Translations under genes and position numbers: made by a program
Notes under the pieces: generated by a model
Database searches by the model: none
What the model was told of the DNA's origin: nothing
What the model saw: only the letters and a program-made list of their open reading frames with translations
In this document: positions 35,206 to 44,714 of the stretch, in pieces
Numbering within the stretch: the first letter of the stretch is position 1
Layout of the letters: each line of letters begins with the position of its first letter
Assembly (NCBI RefSeq): GCF_024362765.1
Contig: NZ_CP093302.1
Location: forward strand, 3,099,564 to 3,163,563
DNA: 64,000 bases
Reading direction: 5' to 3'
From: Alkalihalobacillus sp. LMS6
GTDB lineage: Bacteria > Bacillota > Bacilli > Bacillales > Bacillaceae_D

Positions 35206-36120
35206 ATGCAAAATGAGCAAAATTTTCGTACCGGTGTTACAACAACGCTTATATCCTATTTAATTTGGGGCTTGCTTCCACTCTATTGGGCATTGCTCTC
35301 ATTTATTCCCGCTTTAGATGTATTAATGTATCGAATATTATTCGCTTTCCTTTTTATGATCGCACTCCTCATTTTCGCTAAAAAGAAAACCTTATACATA
35401 CGCGAGATTAAAACGGTCTTTAGTCAGTCGAAACAGCTGATTCCAATGATTTTCGCAGCAGTGTTTATTAGTATAAACTGGTTTTTATTTATTTTTGCTG
35501 TCAGCAGCAATATGGTACTAGAAGCGAGTCTTGCTTATTATATTAACCCTCTTCTTAATGTCGTATTGGCAACCATAATTATTAAAGAAAAGCTAAGCAC
35601 TGCTGAAAAATTTGCTGTATCCGCCGCAGGTATTGGCGTGCTTACCTTAATTCTCTTTAACGGCACCATTCCTTGGGCAGCTTTTGGGATGGCGTTAAGC
35701 TTTTGTTTTTACGGCTTTATAAAGCGTTCCGTTTCCATATCTGCTACTGCAGGTCTTTTTATTGAAACATTATTAGTTACACCGATTGCACTTCTATATT
35801 TATTTCTGTTTACGTCTTATGCTTTCAGTGAATTTACACCTTCAACACTGCTTTTACTTGCAGGTGCAGGCATTTTCACAGCGGTGCCTTTGATGTTATT
35901 TTCCTATGGCGCCAAACATATTCCGTTTTCCTTAGTTGGCTTTCTACAGTATATTGCGCCAACTTCTATGTTATTTCTCGGCATATTCGTGTTTGAAGAA
36001 CCATTCTCATACGTCCAGTTTCTTGCATTTTTCTTTATTTGGATTGGACTTATTACATTTACCTCCTCAAAATTTTCACAACGTAAAAAATCGAAACATG
36101 CCCGATTACATGAACGATGA
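35206..36120 (+). CDS. rarD: EamA-family transporter RarD
   Basis: 304 residues, ten membrane helices in two EamA repeats. RarD pattern: SYLIWGLLPLYWALLSFIP at the start, then NWFLFIFAVSSNMVLEASLAYYINPL and FSYGAKHIPFSLVGFLQYIAPT. The substrate is unknown. A hydrophilic Lys/Arg/His tail follows the last helix. Confidence 0.9.
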   Translation: MQNEQNFRTGVTTTLISYLIWGLLPLYWALLSFIPALDVLMYRILFAFLFMIALLIFAKKKTLYIREIKTVFSQSKQLIPMIFAAVFISINWFLFIFAVSSNMVLEASLAYYINPLLNVVLATIIIKEKLSTAEKFAVSAAGIGVLTLILFNGTIPWAAFGMALSFCFYGFIKRSVSISATAGLFIETLLVTPIALLYLFLFTSYAFSEFTPSTLLLLAGAGIFTAVPLMLFSYGAKHIPFSLVGFLQYIAPTSMLFLGIFVFEEPFSYVQFLAFFFIWIGLITFTSSKFSQRKKSKHARLHER

Positions 36121-36173
36121 CGACGTTTCATGTATACTAGCAGTGATAAATAAATGGAAAGGAATGATAAAAC

Positions 36174-37226
36174 GTGACAACCTATCGTGGCTATATCGGT
36201 ACGTATTCAAAAGGAGATAGCAAAGGCGTCTATACGTTTACTTTAGATACCGAAACGAAAAGCCTGCAACAGTTGGACGTAGCGGCAGAATTGAAAGATC
36301 CAACTTTTGTAGCGGTTACGAATACAAATAAACTTTATGCTGTAATGAAAGAGGGTTCAGAAGGTGGTATTCACGCGTTTGACCTCGATCCTAAAAGCGG
36401 ATCGCTCACACCGTTAAACAGAAACATTACGTCAGATGGCGGCCCTTGTCATGTTGCAGTTCGTTCAGACAACTTGAACGCCTTGTCCGCAAACTACCAT
36501 AGTGGTTCCATTTTCTCTTATCAACTAAAAGAAGATGGGTCAGTAGGCGAGATTCTTTCCAGCGTAACCCAGGAGGGAAGCGGGCCAAATAAAGATCGTC
36601 AAGAAAAAGCACACGCTCACTTTTCAGGATTCACGCCAGACGAACAGTTTGCTGTGGCTGTTGATTTAGGAACAGACGAAGTGATTCTTTATAAAAACGA
36701 GAAAGGTCAGTTAGAGCGTCACTTCACATTAAACGTTGCGCCGGGAGCAGGCCCTAGACACATCGCTTTTCACCCTCACGAAGCGTATGCCTATATTATG
36801 ACAGAGCTATCGAATGAAGTGATTGTGTGCGAATACAATGCGTCACTTGGTGAACTTACTGAAGTTCAAACGATTTCTACTCTTCCAGAAGGGTTTGTTG
36901 AGGAAAGCTATGGTAGCGCGATTCACCTTTCAAGTGACGGGAAATTCGTATACGTAGCCAATCGCGGTCATAACTCAATTGCAAGTTTTGCTGTGAACGA
37001 ACTTTCTGGCGAGCTCACACTAGTTGAAATCATCAGTACGGAAGGAAACTGGCCTCGTGATTTTCAACTCGATCCGTCCGGTAGCTTTTTGATTGCATCT
37101 AACCAAGAATCTGGCAACATGACAATGTATGAACGTAATCAATCATCAGGGCATTTGACTTTAATTGAAAAAGACATCCCGGTCCCTTATCCCGTTTGTG
37201 TTGTTTTTGTACAAGATTCTATTTAA
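36174..37226 (+). CDS. Lactonase-family beta-propeller protein (6-phosphogluconolactonase-like)
   Basis: 350 residues with seven-bladed propeller repeats. YIGTYSKGDSKGVYTF at the start, AHAHFSGFTPD, GAGPRHIAFHPH and the C-terminal NWPRDFQLDPSGSFLIASNQ match the YkgB/Pgl lactonase family, which hydrolyses 6-phosphogluconolactone. Start is GTG 36174, with AAAGGA about 9 nt upstream. A terminator follows. Pentose phosphate pathway use is likely but could be another lactone. Confidence 0.88.
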   Translation: MTTYRGYIGTYSKGDSKGVYTFTLDTETKSLQQLDVAAELKDPTFVAVTNTNKLYAVMKEGSEGGIHAFDLDPKSGSLTPLNRNITSDGGPCHVAVRSDNLNALSANYHSGSIFSYQLKEDGSVGEILSSVTQEGSGPNKDRQEKAHAHFSGFTPDEQFAVAVDLGTDEVILYKNEKGQLERHFTLNVAPGAGPRHIAFHPHEAYAYIMTELSNEVIVCEYNASLGELTEVQTISTLPEGFVEESYGSAIHLSSDGKFVYVANRGHNSIASFAVNELSGELTLVEIISTEGNWPRDFQLDPSGSFLIASNQESGNMTMYERNQSSGHLTLIEKDIPVPYPVCVVFVQDSI

Positions 37227-37238
37227 TAAAGAATACAG

Positions 37239-37276
37239 AAAAGCGCTGAGATAAGTTCTTCAGCGCTTCTTTTTTT
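37239..37276. terminator. Bidirectional terminator between the lactonase gene and ald
   Basis: AAGCGCTGA (37241-37249) pairs with TCAGCGCTT (37260-37268), followed by T-rich sequence on the plus strand. Confidence 0.85.
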
Positions 37277-38396
37277 ATATGAGCAGTAAGCTTTCTTCGG
37301 TAGGTTTGTAGTCAAACGCTAAATCTCGAGCGACCGCTTCGTACGTTACAAAGCCAGCAGCTGTATTTAATCCTTTTGCTAAAGCAGGATTTCTACTTAG
37401 CGCCTGCTTAATTCCTTGATCTGCAATCTGCTTCGCGTACGGAATGGTTACATTTGTTAAAGCAATCGTTGACGTTCGAGGAACCGCACCTGGCATATTT
37501 GCTACAGCATAATGAATAATGCCATGTTTTACATAGGTCGGTTGATCGTGTGTTGTCACTTGGTCAGCTGTCTCAATAATTCCTCCCTGATCAACTGCTA
37601 CATCAACCACTACGCTTCCTTCTTTCATCGCTTTGATCATTTCTTCCGTAACAAGTTTTGGCGCTTTCGCTCCTGGTATGAGAACAGCCCCAATGACGAG
37701 GTCTGCTTCTTCTACAGCAACAGCAATATTAAGTGGATTCGACATCATCGTCTGAATATCGTTGCCGAACTGATCATCAAGCTGACGCAATCGCTCTGCG
37801 CTTACATCAAGTAGTGTAACTTGTGCCCCTAAACCGATCGCCATTTTTGCTGCGTTCGTCCCTACGACTCCACCACCGACAATCGCTACTTTTGCTCTTT
37901 TCACTCCGGGTACACCAGATAAAAGAATCCCTTTTCCTCCATTTGTTTTTTCTAAAAAGCGAGCGCCCATCTGTGTAGCCATTCTCCCCGCAACTTCACT
38001 CATTGGTGTTAAAAGAGGGAGAGTCCCCCACTGTTCCACCGTTTCATAAGCAACAGCTGTGACTTTTTTAGTAATGAGCGCTTCCGTCAAAGAACGCTCT
38101 GCGGCTAAATGTAAATACGTAAATAAGATTAATCCTTCACGAAAATAAGCAAATTCAGGCTCTAACGGCTCCTTCACTTTCATAATCATATCCGCATTCT
38201 TCCATACATCAACTGCTTTCGCTTCCATTCGTGCACCAGCTTGCTGATATTCTTCATCTGTAAACCCACTGCCGTCTCCTGCACCAGATTCAACAATGAC
38301 AGAATGCCCGCTTACCGTTAACGTCATGACCCCAGCAGGTGTAATCGCGACACGATTTTCGTAGCTTTTTATCTCTTTCGGAACACCAATTATCAT
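37275..38396 (-). CDS. ald: Alanine dehydrogenase
   Basis: 373 residues. [21 protein letters not shown] at the N-terminus holds substrate-binding residues, KVKEPLEPE the catalytic Lys, [13 protein letters not shown] the NAD motif, and [16 protein letters not shown] the conserved C-terminal loop. It catalyses reversible oxidative deamination of L-alanine to pyruvate and ammonium, used for growth on alanine and in sporulation. TAGGAGG lies ahead of ATG 38396. The adjacent upstream gene is its presumed activator. Confidence 0.95.
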   Translation of the reverse strand: MIIGVPKEIKSYENRVAITPAGVMTLTVSGHSVIVESGAGDGSGFTDEEYQQAGARMEAKAVDVWKNADMIMKVKEPLEPEFAYFREGLILFTYLHLAAERSLTEALITKKVTAVAYETVEQWGTLPLLTPMSEVAGRMATQMGARFLEKTNGGKGILLSGVPGVKRAKVAIVGGGVVGTNAAKMAIGLGAQVTLLDVSAERLRQLDDQFGNDIQTMMSNPLNIAVAVEEADLVIGAVLIPGAKAPKLVTEEMIKAMKEGSVVVDVAVDQGGIIETADQVTTHDQPTYVKHGIIHYAVANMPGAVPRTSTIALTNVTIPYAKQIADQGIKQALSRNPALAKGLNTAAGFVTYEAVARDLAFDYKPTEESLLLI

Positions 38397-38421
38397 GGTT
38401 TCTAACCTCCTACGACCGATT

Positions 38422-38510
38422 CTATTTGTAGTATATCCACAAATAGCGCGATTCTCTTCATTTTAGTTAGCTAAAAATTCCCCTATTCATTTGTGCAAAT
38501 AACACAAATG
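38422..38510 (-). promoter_or_regulatory. ald control region with two inverted repeats
   Basis: CATTTGTG-N7-CACAAATG (38488-38510) and CTATTTGT-N9-ACAAATAG (38422-38446) share the ATTTGT half-site. A TATACT -10 box (38435-38430, minus strand) lies inside the proximal repeat and has no recognisable -35. This is what an activator-dependent promoter looks like, and AdeR is the obvious candidate. Confidence 0.55.
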
Positions 38511-38525
38511 ATTTGATAATTCTTT

Positions 38526-39680
38526 TTACTCTCCTTGATTTCGCAAGTCTAAATATAACCCAATGCGCTCATTTGGCTTTTTTAAATCAAGATTCGTTAA
38601 TTCAGAAATCCGCTTCATCCGATACTGTAAAGAATTTGAATGAATATGAAGTGCTTTTGCCGTCATGGCAAGATGCCCATCTTTCTTCAAAAATTCGTCT
38701 AACGTTTTTAGTAAGTAGGTTTGATTTTGTTCATCATACTTCTCCAATACGCGCAAAGCAGGATGCTTGCTCATGACGTACGCTTTTTCCTCGTAAGGGA
38801 CAATATACCGCATTGCTCCTGCTTGAAAATAAAATAGCTCTTTACTTAATTCATCTTTGAAACGTTTTTTTAGTGCGAGCATCATTTTTGCCTGTTCATA
38901 CGATTTTGCCATGCTTTCGAATTGCGTAAATGGGTTCCCACATGCAACTGGAATCTCGTTATGTAAAGATTGATGTACCTTCCCAACTGGTTCCGCCACA
39001 GTTGAATGAACAAAAATAGCAATGAAATAACGCCCATCGAACATATATATCGAACTGAAAGACTGAATCAATTGTTCTACTTTTATTAGATTTTCTGCAA
39101 AATTCTGCAAATCAACCATAAGAATGCATTTCTCTGTATCTGCACTTAACCATGATGCTGGCAAATCCGTTGTCGTATAGGTATTCGTAATGATTTTCCA
39201 CAGCTTCTCTTCTTTAGTCGGCTTTAAATGCTCGCGGTCGTATATAGAAAAATAACCACTTGCTTTAACAGCAACTTTTTTTAACCATTGTTGCTCAAAT
39301 ACCGTTAATGAACGAATCGTTTCTGAAACCCATATATAGCCAATCACACCATTCGCCCCATCCCGGATCGATAAGGCGACACGCCGTCCAAGTCCAAATT
39401 CTTCAATTCCGGCAATAACGAGTGGTTCTGGTGATTGATTTAATGCTGTCATAATTCCATCTTTCCAAAAACGATGAATCAGTTTATCAGGAACTTTTCT
39501 GCCAATAATGGTCGAGACTCGAGCGGAATCCGTTCCTTCACCGTGTTCCGAATATGCCAATAGATGGTGATGTTTGTTTTCAATCGTAATGGGGCAAGCG
39601 AGGAGTTTTCCTAAACTTTCTGCGAACGAATCTAAATGGCTATGGGTCTGATTTAGAAATTGTTTATATGCATCGGACAT
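38526..39680 (-). CDS. adeR: PucR-family transcriptional regulator, AdeR-like
   Basis: 384 residues. An N-terminal sensor region (to about residue 280) is followed by a PucR-type C-terminal HTH (LLKTLDEFLKKDGHLAMTAKALHIHSNSLQYRMKRI). In B. subtilis AdeR activates ald, and here the gene lies directly upstream of ald on the same strand with a gap of 129 bases. I chose ATG 39680 (AGGG 6-7 nt upstream); the frame is open to TTG 39725, which lacks a proper site. Confidence 0.82.
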   Translation of the reverse strand: MSDAYKQFLNQTHSHLDSFAESLGKLLACPITIENKHHHLLAYSEHGEGTDSARVSTIIGRKVPDKLIHRFWKDGIMTALNQSPEPLVIAGIEEFGLGRRVALSIRDGANGVIGYIWVSETIRSLTVFEQQWLKKVAVKASGYFSIYDREHLKPTKEEKLWKIITNTYTTTDLPASWLSADTEKCILMVDLQNFAENLIKVEQLIQSFSSIYMFDGRYFIAIFVHSTVAEPVGKVHQSLHNEIPVACGNPFTQFESMAKSYEQAKMMLALKKRFKDELSKELFYFQAGAMRYIVPYEEKAYVMSKHPALRVLEKYDEQNQTYLLKTLDEFLKKDGHLAMTAKALHIHSNSLQYRMKRISELTNLDLKKPNERIGLYLDLRNQGE

Positions 39681-39750
39681 AGCTAACCCTACTTTCTCTT
39701 TAGTTCCTTCTCCTAAGTATAGCAAACTTCCGCCTTCCTCTCGGCACGAA

Positions 39751-41172
39751 TTATGACCCGCCGAACGCTTCTAATGCTCGTTGACGTGCACGCTGGTGAT
39801 CGACAATAGGTGCAGGATAGCCATCAGAGCCGTACTCTTTTTGCTTATCCTTATCCATTTCATAAGGTTTATGAATCGATGCCGTTGGTACATCCCTCAA
39901 CTCTTCAACGTACGAGCGAATAAAACGACCATGAGGGTCGAACCGCTCTGCCTGACGATATGGGTTAAAAACCCGAAAATACGGAACCGCATCCGTTCCA
40001 GTTGAAGCCGCCCATTGCCAGCCACCAATGTTCGATGCTGGATCATAGTCAATAAGCCGCTCCGCAAAATAGTGTTCGCCTAAGCGCCAATCGATTAGCA
40101 AATGCTTCGTTAAAAACGATGCCACGACCATTCTCAAACGATTGTGCATCCACCCCGTTGTATTAAGTTGACGCATAGCGGCATCTACTAGTGGGTAGCC
40201 TGTTTTTCCTTCTTTCCATGCCTGCAACTGTTCTTCATCCGTTCGCCATTCAATGCCTTGGTACTGCTCTTTAATTTCTTTATCGTGACTACTAGGGTAG
40301 TGGGCATAGATCATATTGTAAAAATCACGCCACGCTAACTCCTGGATAAAGGTCTCCGCGCCTGCATCGTTATGCATCTGGTCTCTTTTTTCCTGCACGG
40401 CATGAAAAACTGTTCGTATAGAAAGTGCGCCCGTCCTTAAAAATTTCGACAACTGGCTTGTCCCATCGTACTCAGGAAAATCTCTGTCTTTTTCATAGGC
40501 TTCTATACGGTCGTCTAAAAAGGTCGCCAAATAATCATGGGCTGCTTTTTCACCAGCCTCGTCTTTCCATTTTCCTGTTTTCTGCTGCATGATTCGTTTA
40601 TACGCTTCATCACCCGCTTCGTGAACGCTACTTTGTGTGGCACTTCGCTTCGTTAATACGTCTTCATCAATGGAACATGCTTCAGGTTTACCTAATTGGC
40701 GCCATTTCTTATAATATGGTGTAAATACTTTATAATGCTCGCCATCGCCCTTTAACAGCTCATACGCCCCATGTAAGTGATGATCAATGAAGGAATATGT
40801 CTGAATGCTCGCTTGCTCAGCCCATGATTCAAATGCGTCATCACGGGTTTTGCCAAAACCTGTTTCGTCTTTATTAAAATAAATGCCCTTTACGTTATCT
40901 ATAGAAGAAAGAAGTTGATCAAAACTCTCCTCTAGCTCACCATATAAAAACACGACCTGGAACTTGATGCGGTTCGTGTGGTCGACAAACGCTTTTAATG
41001 TTTCATAAAAGTAATCATGCCGAACGGTGAACGAATCCGTGAGTGCTGGATGAATATGAAAGACTCCTAAAATCGTATCACCCGCTTGATCCGCATTTTC
41101 AATTGCCTTTGCCAGCGCTTGATGATCGCTCAAGCGTAAATCTCTTCGAAACCACACAATGTGAACAGCCAT
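39751..41172 (-). CDS. phrB: Deoxyribodipyrimidine photolyase (class I CPD)
   Basis: 473 residues. An N-terminal photolyase domain (HIVWFRRDLRLSDHQAL) is followed by the FAD-binding domain with IQELAWRDFYNMIYAHYP, AAMRQLNTTGWMHNRLRM, and the WQWAASTGTDAVPYFRVFNP stretch, all hallmarks of light-driven repair of cyclobutane dimers. I chose ATG 41172, preceded by GAGGAGCG at about 6 nt; the frame is open to 41226 without a good site. It follows the rhodanese gene on the same strand. Confidence 0.93.
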   Translation of the reverse strand: MAVHIVWFRRDLRLSDHQALAKAIENADQAGDTILGVFHIHPALTDSFTVRHDYFYETLKAFVDHTNRIKFQVVFLYGELEESFDQLLSSIDNVKGIYFNKDETGFGKTRDDAFESWAEQASIQTYSFIDHHLHGAYELLKGDGEHYKVFTPYYKKWRQLGKPEACSIDEDVLTKRSATQSSVHEAGDEAYKRIMQQKTGKWKDEAGEKAAHDYLATFLDDRIEAYEKDRDFPEYDGTSQLSKFLRTGALSIRTVFHAVQEKRDQMHNDAGAETFIQELAWRDFYNMIYAHYPSSHDKEIKEQYQGIEWRTDEEQLQAWKEGKTGYPLVDAAMRQLNTTGWMHNRLRMVVASFLTKHLLIDWRLGEHYFAERLIDYDPASNIGGWQWAASTGTDAVPYFRVFNPYRQAERFDPHGRFIRSYVEELRDVPTASIHKPYEMDKDKQKEYGSDGYPAPIVDHQRARQRALEAFGGS

Positions 41173-41235
41173 GTTATTCGCTCCTCTAATACGTAGTAAA
41201 AAAGCGCATTGCTTTTTTTGCAACACGCTTCTCTC

Positions 41236-42063
41236 CTATTCCCCTTTTTCTGTCGGATAATCATGGGTGATCCAATCACTCCAAGAACCTGGATACAATT
41301 TTACATCTTTAAAACCAGCCTGCTTTAACCCTGCAAAAAGAGGGCATGCCGAAATCCCAGAGCCGCAATAGACAATGACTTCATCTTCCTTGGAACCTAT
41401 TGATTCAAACATTTCTGCTAGTTTCTGTTGATCTTTCCACAGTCCATTCTCTTGCAACACATGTTTCCAGAAGAAACTCGTGGCACCAGGAATATGGCCT
41501 GCCTTTGCATCAAGTTCTTCGTTTTCACCAAGAAATCGATCATACGACCGTGCATCAAGTAACGATGTGCGAGGATGTCGCTGATGAACGTCTTCATGCG
41601 TCACGAGCATATTCCTATTTAACTGTGGATGAAATGTCTTTGGTTTCGGATTTTGTTGGGTGGCAGTTGTTTCATAGCCACGTTTTTTCCATTGTTGCAA
41701 GCCTCCATCTAAAAGGTAGACGGATTCATTTCCGATGTACGTAAGCATCCACCATGCTCTGCCTGCAGCCATACCCCCGCTTCCTTCATCATAAATCACG
41801 ACGACGCTGTTTTCATTGATCCCTTTTTTTCCCGCCATTTCCGCAATTTGTTCAGGGCGCGGCATCGGATAACGTCCGCCTTGCTTTAAAGAGCGGTCTG
41901 CAAGGTCATTAGCCATATCAACAAAAATTGCGTTCGGAATATGGCTTTCTTCATATTGACGTCTCCCTTTTTGTTCATCTTTTAAATCATGCCGTGCATC
42001 TACTAAAACGAACTCTTTCTTTTCATCTAACCACTTTTTAAGGGTATCAACAGATATAATCAT
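41236..42063 (-). CDS. Sulfurtransferase (thiosulfate/3-mercaptopyruvate type, two rhodanese domains)
   Basis: 275 residues. Domain one has VLVDARHDL and the inactive site region; domain two carries the active loop CGSGISACP with catalytic Cys, and the LYPGSWSDW ending. CGSGxxA-type loops are typical of 3-mercaptopyruvate sulfurtransferases, while thiosulfate enzymes have CRKGVT. AAGGAGG precedes ATG 42063. The natural donor is uncertain. Confidence 0.9.
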   Translation of the reverse strand: MIISVDTLKKWLDEKKEFVLVDARHDLKDEQKGRRQYEESHIPNAIFVDMANDLADRSLKQGGRYPMPRPEQIAEMAGKKGINENSVVVIYDEGSGGMAAGRAWWMLTYIGNESVYLLDGGLQQWKKRGYETTATQQNPKPKTFHPQLNRNMLVTHEDVHQRHPRTSLLDARSYDRFLGENEELDAKAGHIPGATSFFWKHVLQENGLWKDQQKLAEMFESIGSKEDEVIVYCGSGISACPLFAGLKQAGFKDVKLYPGSWSDWITHDYPTEKGE

Positions 42064-42094
42064 TTTTCTTCCTCCTTAACGTTTGAGTGTACAC

Positions 42095-42140
42095 ATAAAA
42101 AACTTGCCACCTTCACCGGATTCTTGATGAGAGTAGCAAG
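42095..42140 (-). terminator. Terminator after the siderophore-binding protein gene
   Basis: CTTGCTAC pairs with GTGGCAAG (42133-42140 with 42103-42110) and is followed by TTTTTT on the minus strand. Confidence 0.75.
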
Positions 42141-42154
42141 CTTCGAATCAATCC

Positions 42155-43111
42155 TTAGTTGTTTAGTAAAAAAGTAGAAATTTCATCAAGATGTTGTTCT
42201 ACTGAAATGGGATCGTTAAAGTAATAGCCAATCGGGTCCATTTCAAACACTCGCTCATTTTCTACCGCATCAAGTCCTTCCCAGATTGAGCTTTCATACA
42301 GGAAGTTTCCATCTAGGTTCACAGTCCAAGGTGCTGTTAATATATAATCTCCAGCATGCTCTGGAACCGCTTCTAATGATAGGTTGTTAAAGCCATCTGT
42401 TCCAACGGATTCAACCGCTGCATCTGGCATATTTAGTTCGAATTCCTCGTACATAATCTCGCCACCACGACCCCAGCCGCTTCCATATAAGTAAACATCG
42501 CTATCAGTTGGCTGTAGGATTGAAATCGTGTCTTCACCCACTGCTTCTTGTACATCTGGTTTTAACGCTTCCACTTGCTCATCCCAACTATCGATCCAGC
42601 TTTGTGCTGCATCTTCTCTTCCGAACATTTCACCAAATTCCATTAATTGCTCTTTATATCCTAATGAAGCATAATCAACCGCTACAGTTGTCGCAACACT
42701 TTCTAATTGATCAAGGATTTCAGAAGAGCCATAAGCAATAATTAAATCTGGATCAAGTTCAACGATTTGCTCAATAGACACAGAGCTTGCGTCACCTAGA
42801 TTTTCAATACCGTCTGTGTACTCTTCTAGAAAAGGACTTTCAAACACATAGTCAGTCGTCGCCGCTACATCAATTCCTAATTCTTGTAAGTAACCGAAAT
42901 AGACATCTGCTAATAACACAACACGTTCAGGATTAGCAGGAACTTCCTGCATACCGTTCATCGCCTCATATGAAATGGTTTCTTCTGTTGCTTCTCCATT
43001 TTCATCTGCTGGTTCTGATCCAGTATTATCCTGTTCCCCATCGCCACAAGCTGCTAACGCCATCGTACTAAACGCGACCGCACCAAGCGACCATTTATTA
43101 AACCAATTCAT
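42155..43111 (-). CDS. Iron-siderophore ABC transporter substrate-binding lipoprotein
   Basis: About 318 residues. The signal peptide ends in lipobox LAAC, then an acidic linker, then a class III (FhuD/BtuF-like) binding fold with NPERVVLLADVYFGYLQELG, the helix-rich middle and IEQIVELDPDLIIAYGSS. I chose ATG 43111, with AGAGGGAT 6 nt upstream. No permease or ATPase is adjacent, so its partners are elsewhere. A Fur-like box overlaps the promoter region, which supports iron regulation. Confidence 0.85.
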   Translation of the reverse strand: MNWFNKWSLGAVAFSTMALAACGDGEQDNTGSEPADENGEATEETISYEAMNGMQEVPANPERVVLLADVYFGYLQELGIDVAATTDYVFESPFLEEYTDGIENLGDASSVSIEQIVELDPDLIIAYGSSEILDQLESVATTVAVDYASLGYKEQLMEFGEMFGREDAAQSWIDSWDEQVEALKPDVQEAVGEDTISILQPTDSDVYLYGSGWGRGGEIMYEEFELNMPDAAVESVGTDGFNNLSLEAVPEHAGDYILTAPWTVNLDGNFLYESSIWEGLDAVENERVFEMDPIGYYFNDPISVEQHLDEISTFLLNN

Positions 43112-43131
43112 TTGTTTATCCCTCTCTTTAT

Positions 43132-43146
43132 TGATAAAGATTTTCA
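43132..43146 (-). promoter_or_regulatory. Fur-box-like operator
   Basis: TGATAAA-G-ATTTTCA fits the 7-1-7 Fur consensus TGATAAT-N-ATTATCA at all but two positions of 14. It lies just downstream of the predicted transcription start of the siderophore-binding protein gene. Confidence 0.6.
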
Positions 43147-43157
43147 ATTACATTCAA

Positions 43158-43186
43158 ATTATAGTATGAATAGACAGAATGCGCAA
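43158..43186 (-). promoter_or_regulatory. Sigma-A promoter of the siderophore-binding protein gene
   Basis: On the minus strand TTGCGC (43186-43181), a 17-nt spacer and TATAAT (43163-43158). The predicted start near 43150 falls beside the Fur-like box. Confidence 0.7.
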
Positions 43187-43292
43187 ATTATATCGATAGA
43201 AAGTCCTCGTTTTTATCCTTTTCTAAACTACATATTGCGACAGCTTTCTGAAAACATTAAAATAAAATCTATATTTTATGGGGGTGGTTCAC

Positions 43293-44609
43293 TTGGAGAA
43301 AGAACATGAAACAAAATTGAAACGTACGCTTACGCTGGTACCGCTTTTAGTCATTGGCTTAGCCTATATGGACCCGTTAGTCGTTTTTGATACGTATGGC
43401 ATTGTCGCACAATTAACAGAGGGACATGTCGCAACAGCATATTTATTTACCATCGCCGCCCTTCTCTTAACAGCCTATAGCTACGGCAGAATGGTTCAGG
43501 CTTTTCCTAAAGCGGGCTCAGCGTATACGTACGCACAAAAAAGCATTCATCCTAACGTCGGGTTTGCGGCGGGATGGACGCTCTTGCTCGATTATTTATT
43601 TCTACCTATGGTAAATTTCGCCATTGGCATGGTTTATTTACAAGCTGCTTTTCCACAGATTCCTGCATTTATTTGGGTTGTTCTTTTAGCTACAGCGATT
43701 ACGACAATTAATATTCTTGGCATTCGTCTCACCGCAAACGTTACAGGGCTTTTTGTCGCGTTCCAAATTCTTGTTGCTGGCATATTCGTATTTTTTATTG
43801 TTCGTGGCCTACATAATGGGTTCGGGACTGGTGAACTTTTATCCATGATGCCGTTTTACAGTACTTCTTTGGAAATGACGACCATTTTTACTGGTGCAGC
43901 CATTCTCTGCTTTTCTTTTCTCGGGTTTGATGCGATTTCGACCCTTTCTGAAGAAACGAAAAACCCAAAAAGAACGGTGCCACTTGCGATTATTTTAGTT
44001 GTGTTGATCGGTGGTGCATTGTTTGTAGGTGTATCCTATCTCATGCAGCTTGTCTATCCAAACTATGAAACGTTTGTATCCGCTGAAGCCGCATCATTAG
44101 AAATTGCCCATTATGTTGGCGGCGCATTTCTTTACTCTTTATTCCTTGCCGGAACGATGGTAGCTGTTGTGTCATCGTCTATGTCTTCTCACGCAAGTGC
44201 CTCTCGACTCTTATTTGCAATGGGAAGAGACCAAACATTACCAAAGCGTTTTTTCGGTTATTTGCACCCGAGATTTAAAACACCTGTATTTAACATTGTT
44301 CTTATTGGAGCCTTATCGTTAACAGCCATCTTCGGTGAACTAGAAATCATCTATTCCTTTATAAGTTTTGGTGCTTTAATTGGCTTCACGAGCGTGAATG
44401 CTTCCGTTATCGCTCATTATTTTATTCGACAAAAGCAACGTTCTTTAAAAGGAATCATTTTAAATTTGCTCATTCCGCTCTTAGGTGCTCTGTTTTGTTT
44501 GTCCTTATTGTACTCAATCGAAACGAATGCGCTTATTATTGGCGTTAGCTGGATGTTACTCGGTCTTCTTTATTTCATTCTTCGTAGGAAAAAATTTGCA
44601 TCGGCTTAA
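43293..44609 (+). CDS. APC-family amino acid permease
   Basis: 438 residues, twelve membrane helices. Amino acid/polyamine/organocation features are visible: ayMDPLVVFDTYG in helix 1, AGSAYTYAQKSI, and FSFLGFDAISTLSEETKNPKR before a central loop. I chose TTG 43293, with GGGGGTGG 5 nt upstream; the frame is open to ATG 43278, which has no separate site. The substrate cannot be assigned. Confidence 0.85.
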   Translation: MEKEHETKLKRTLTLVPLLVIGLAYMDPLVVFDTYGIVAQLTEGHVATAYLFTIAALLLTAYSYGRMVQAFPKAGSAYTYAQKSIHPNVGFAAGWTLLLDYLFLPMVNFAIGMVYLQAAFPQIPAFIWVVLLATAITTINILGIRLTANVTGLFVAFQILVAGIFVFFIVRGLHNGFGTGELLSMMPFYSTSLEMTTIFTGAAILCFSFLGFDAISTLSEETKNPKRTVPLAIILVVLIGGALFVGVSYLMQLVYPNYETFVSAEAASLEIAHYVGGAFLYSLFLAGTMVAVVSSSMSSHASASRLLFAMGRDQTLPKRFFGYLHPRFKTPVFNIVLIGALSLTAIFGELEIIYSFISFGALIGFTSVNASVIAHYFIRQKQRSLKGIILNLLIPLLGALFCLSLLYSIETNALIIGVSWMLLGLLYFILRRKKFASA

Positions 44610-44714
44610 TAATTGAAATCATACGTTAGAACAAGTAAGATGGAGATTAATGAAAAACGATGAATTACGATAAAATTTTACAACTTTGTCGTATCATAAT
44701 TAAGGGAGGTTTAT

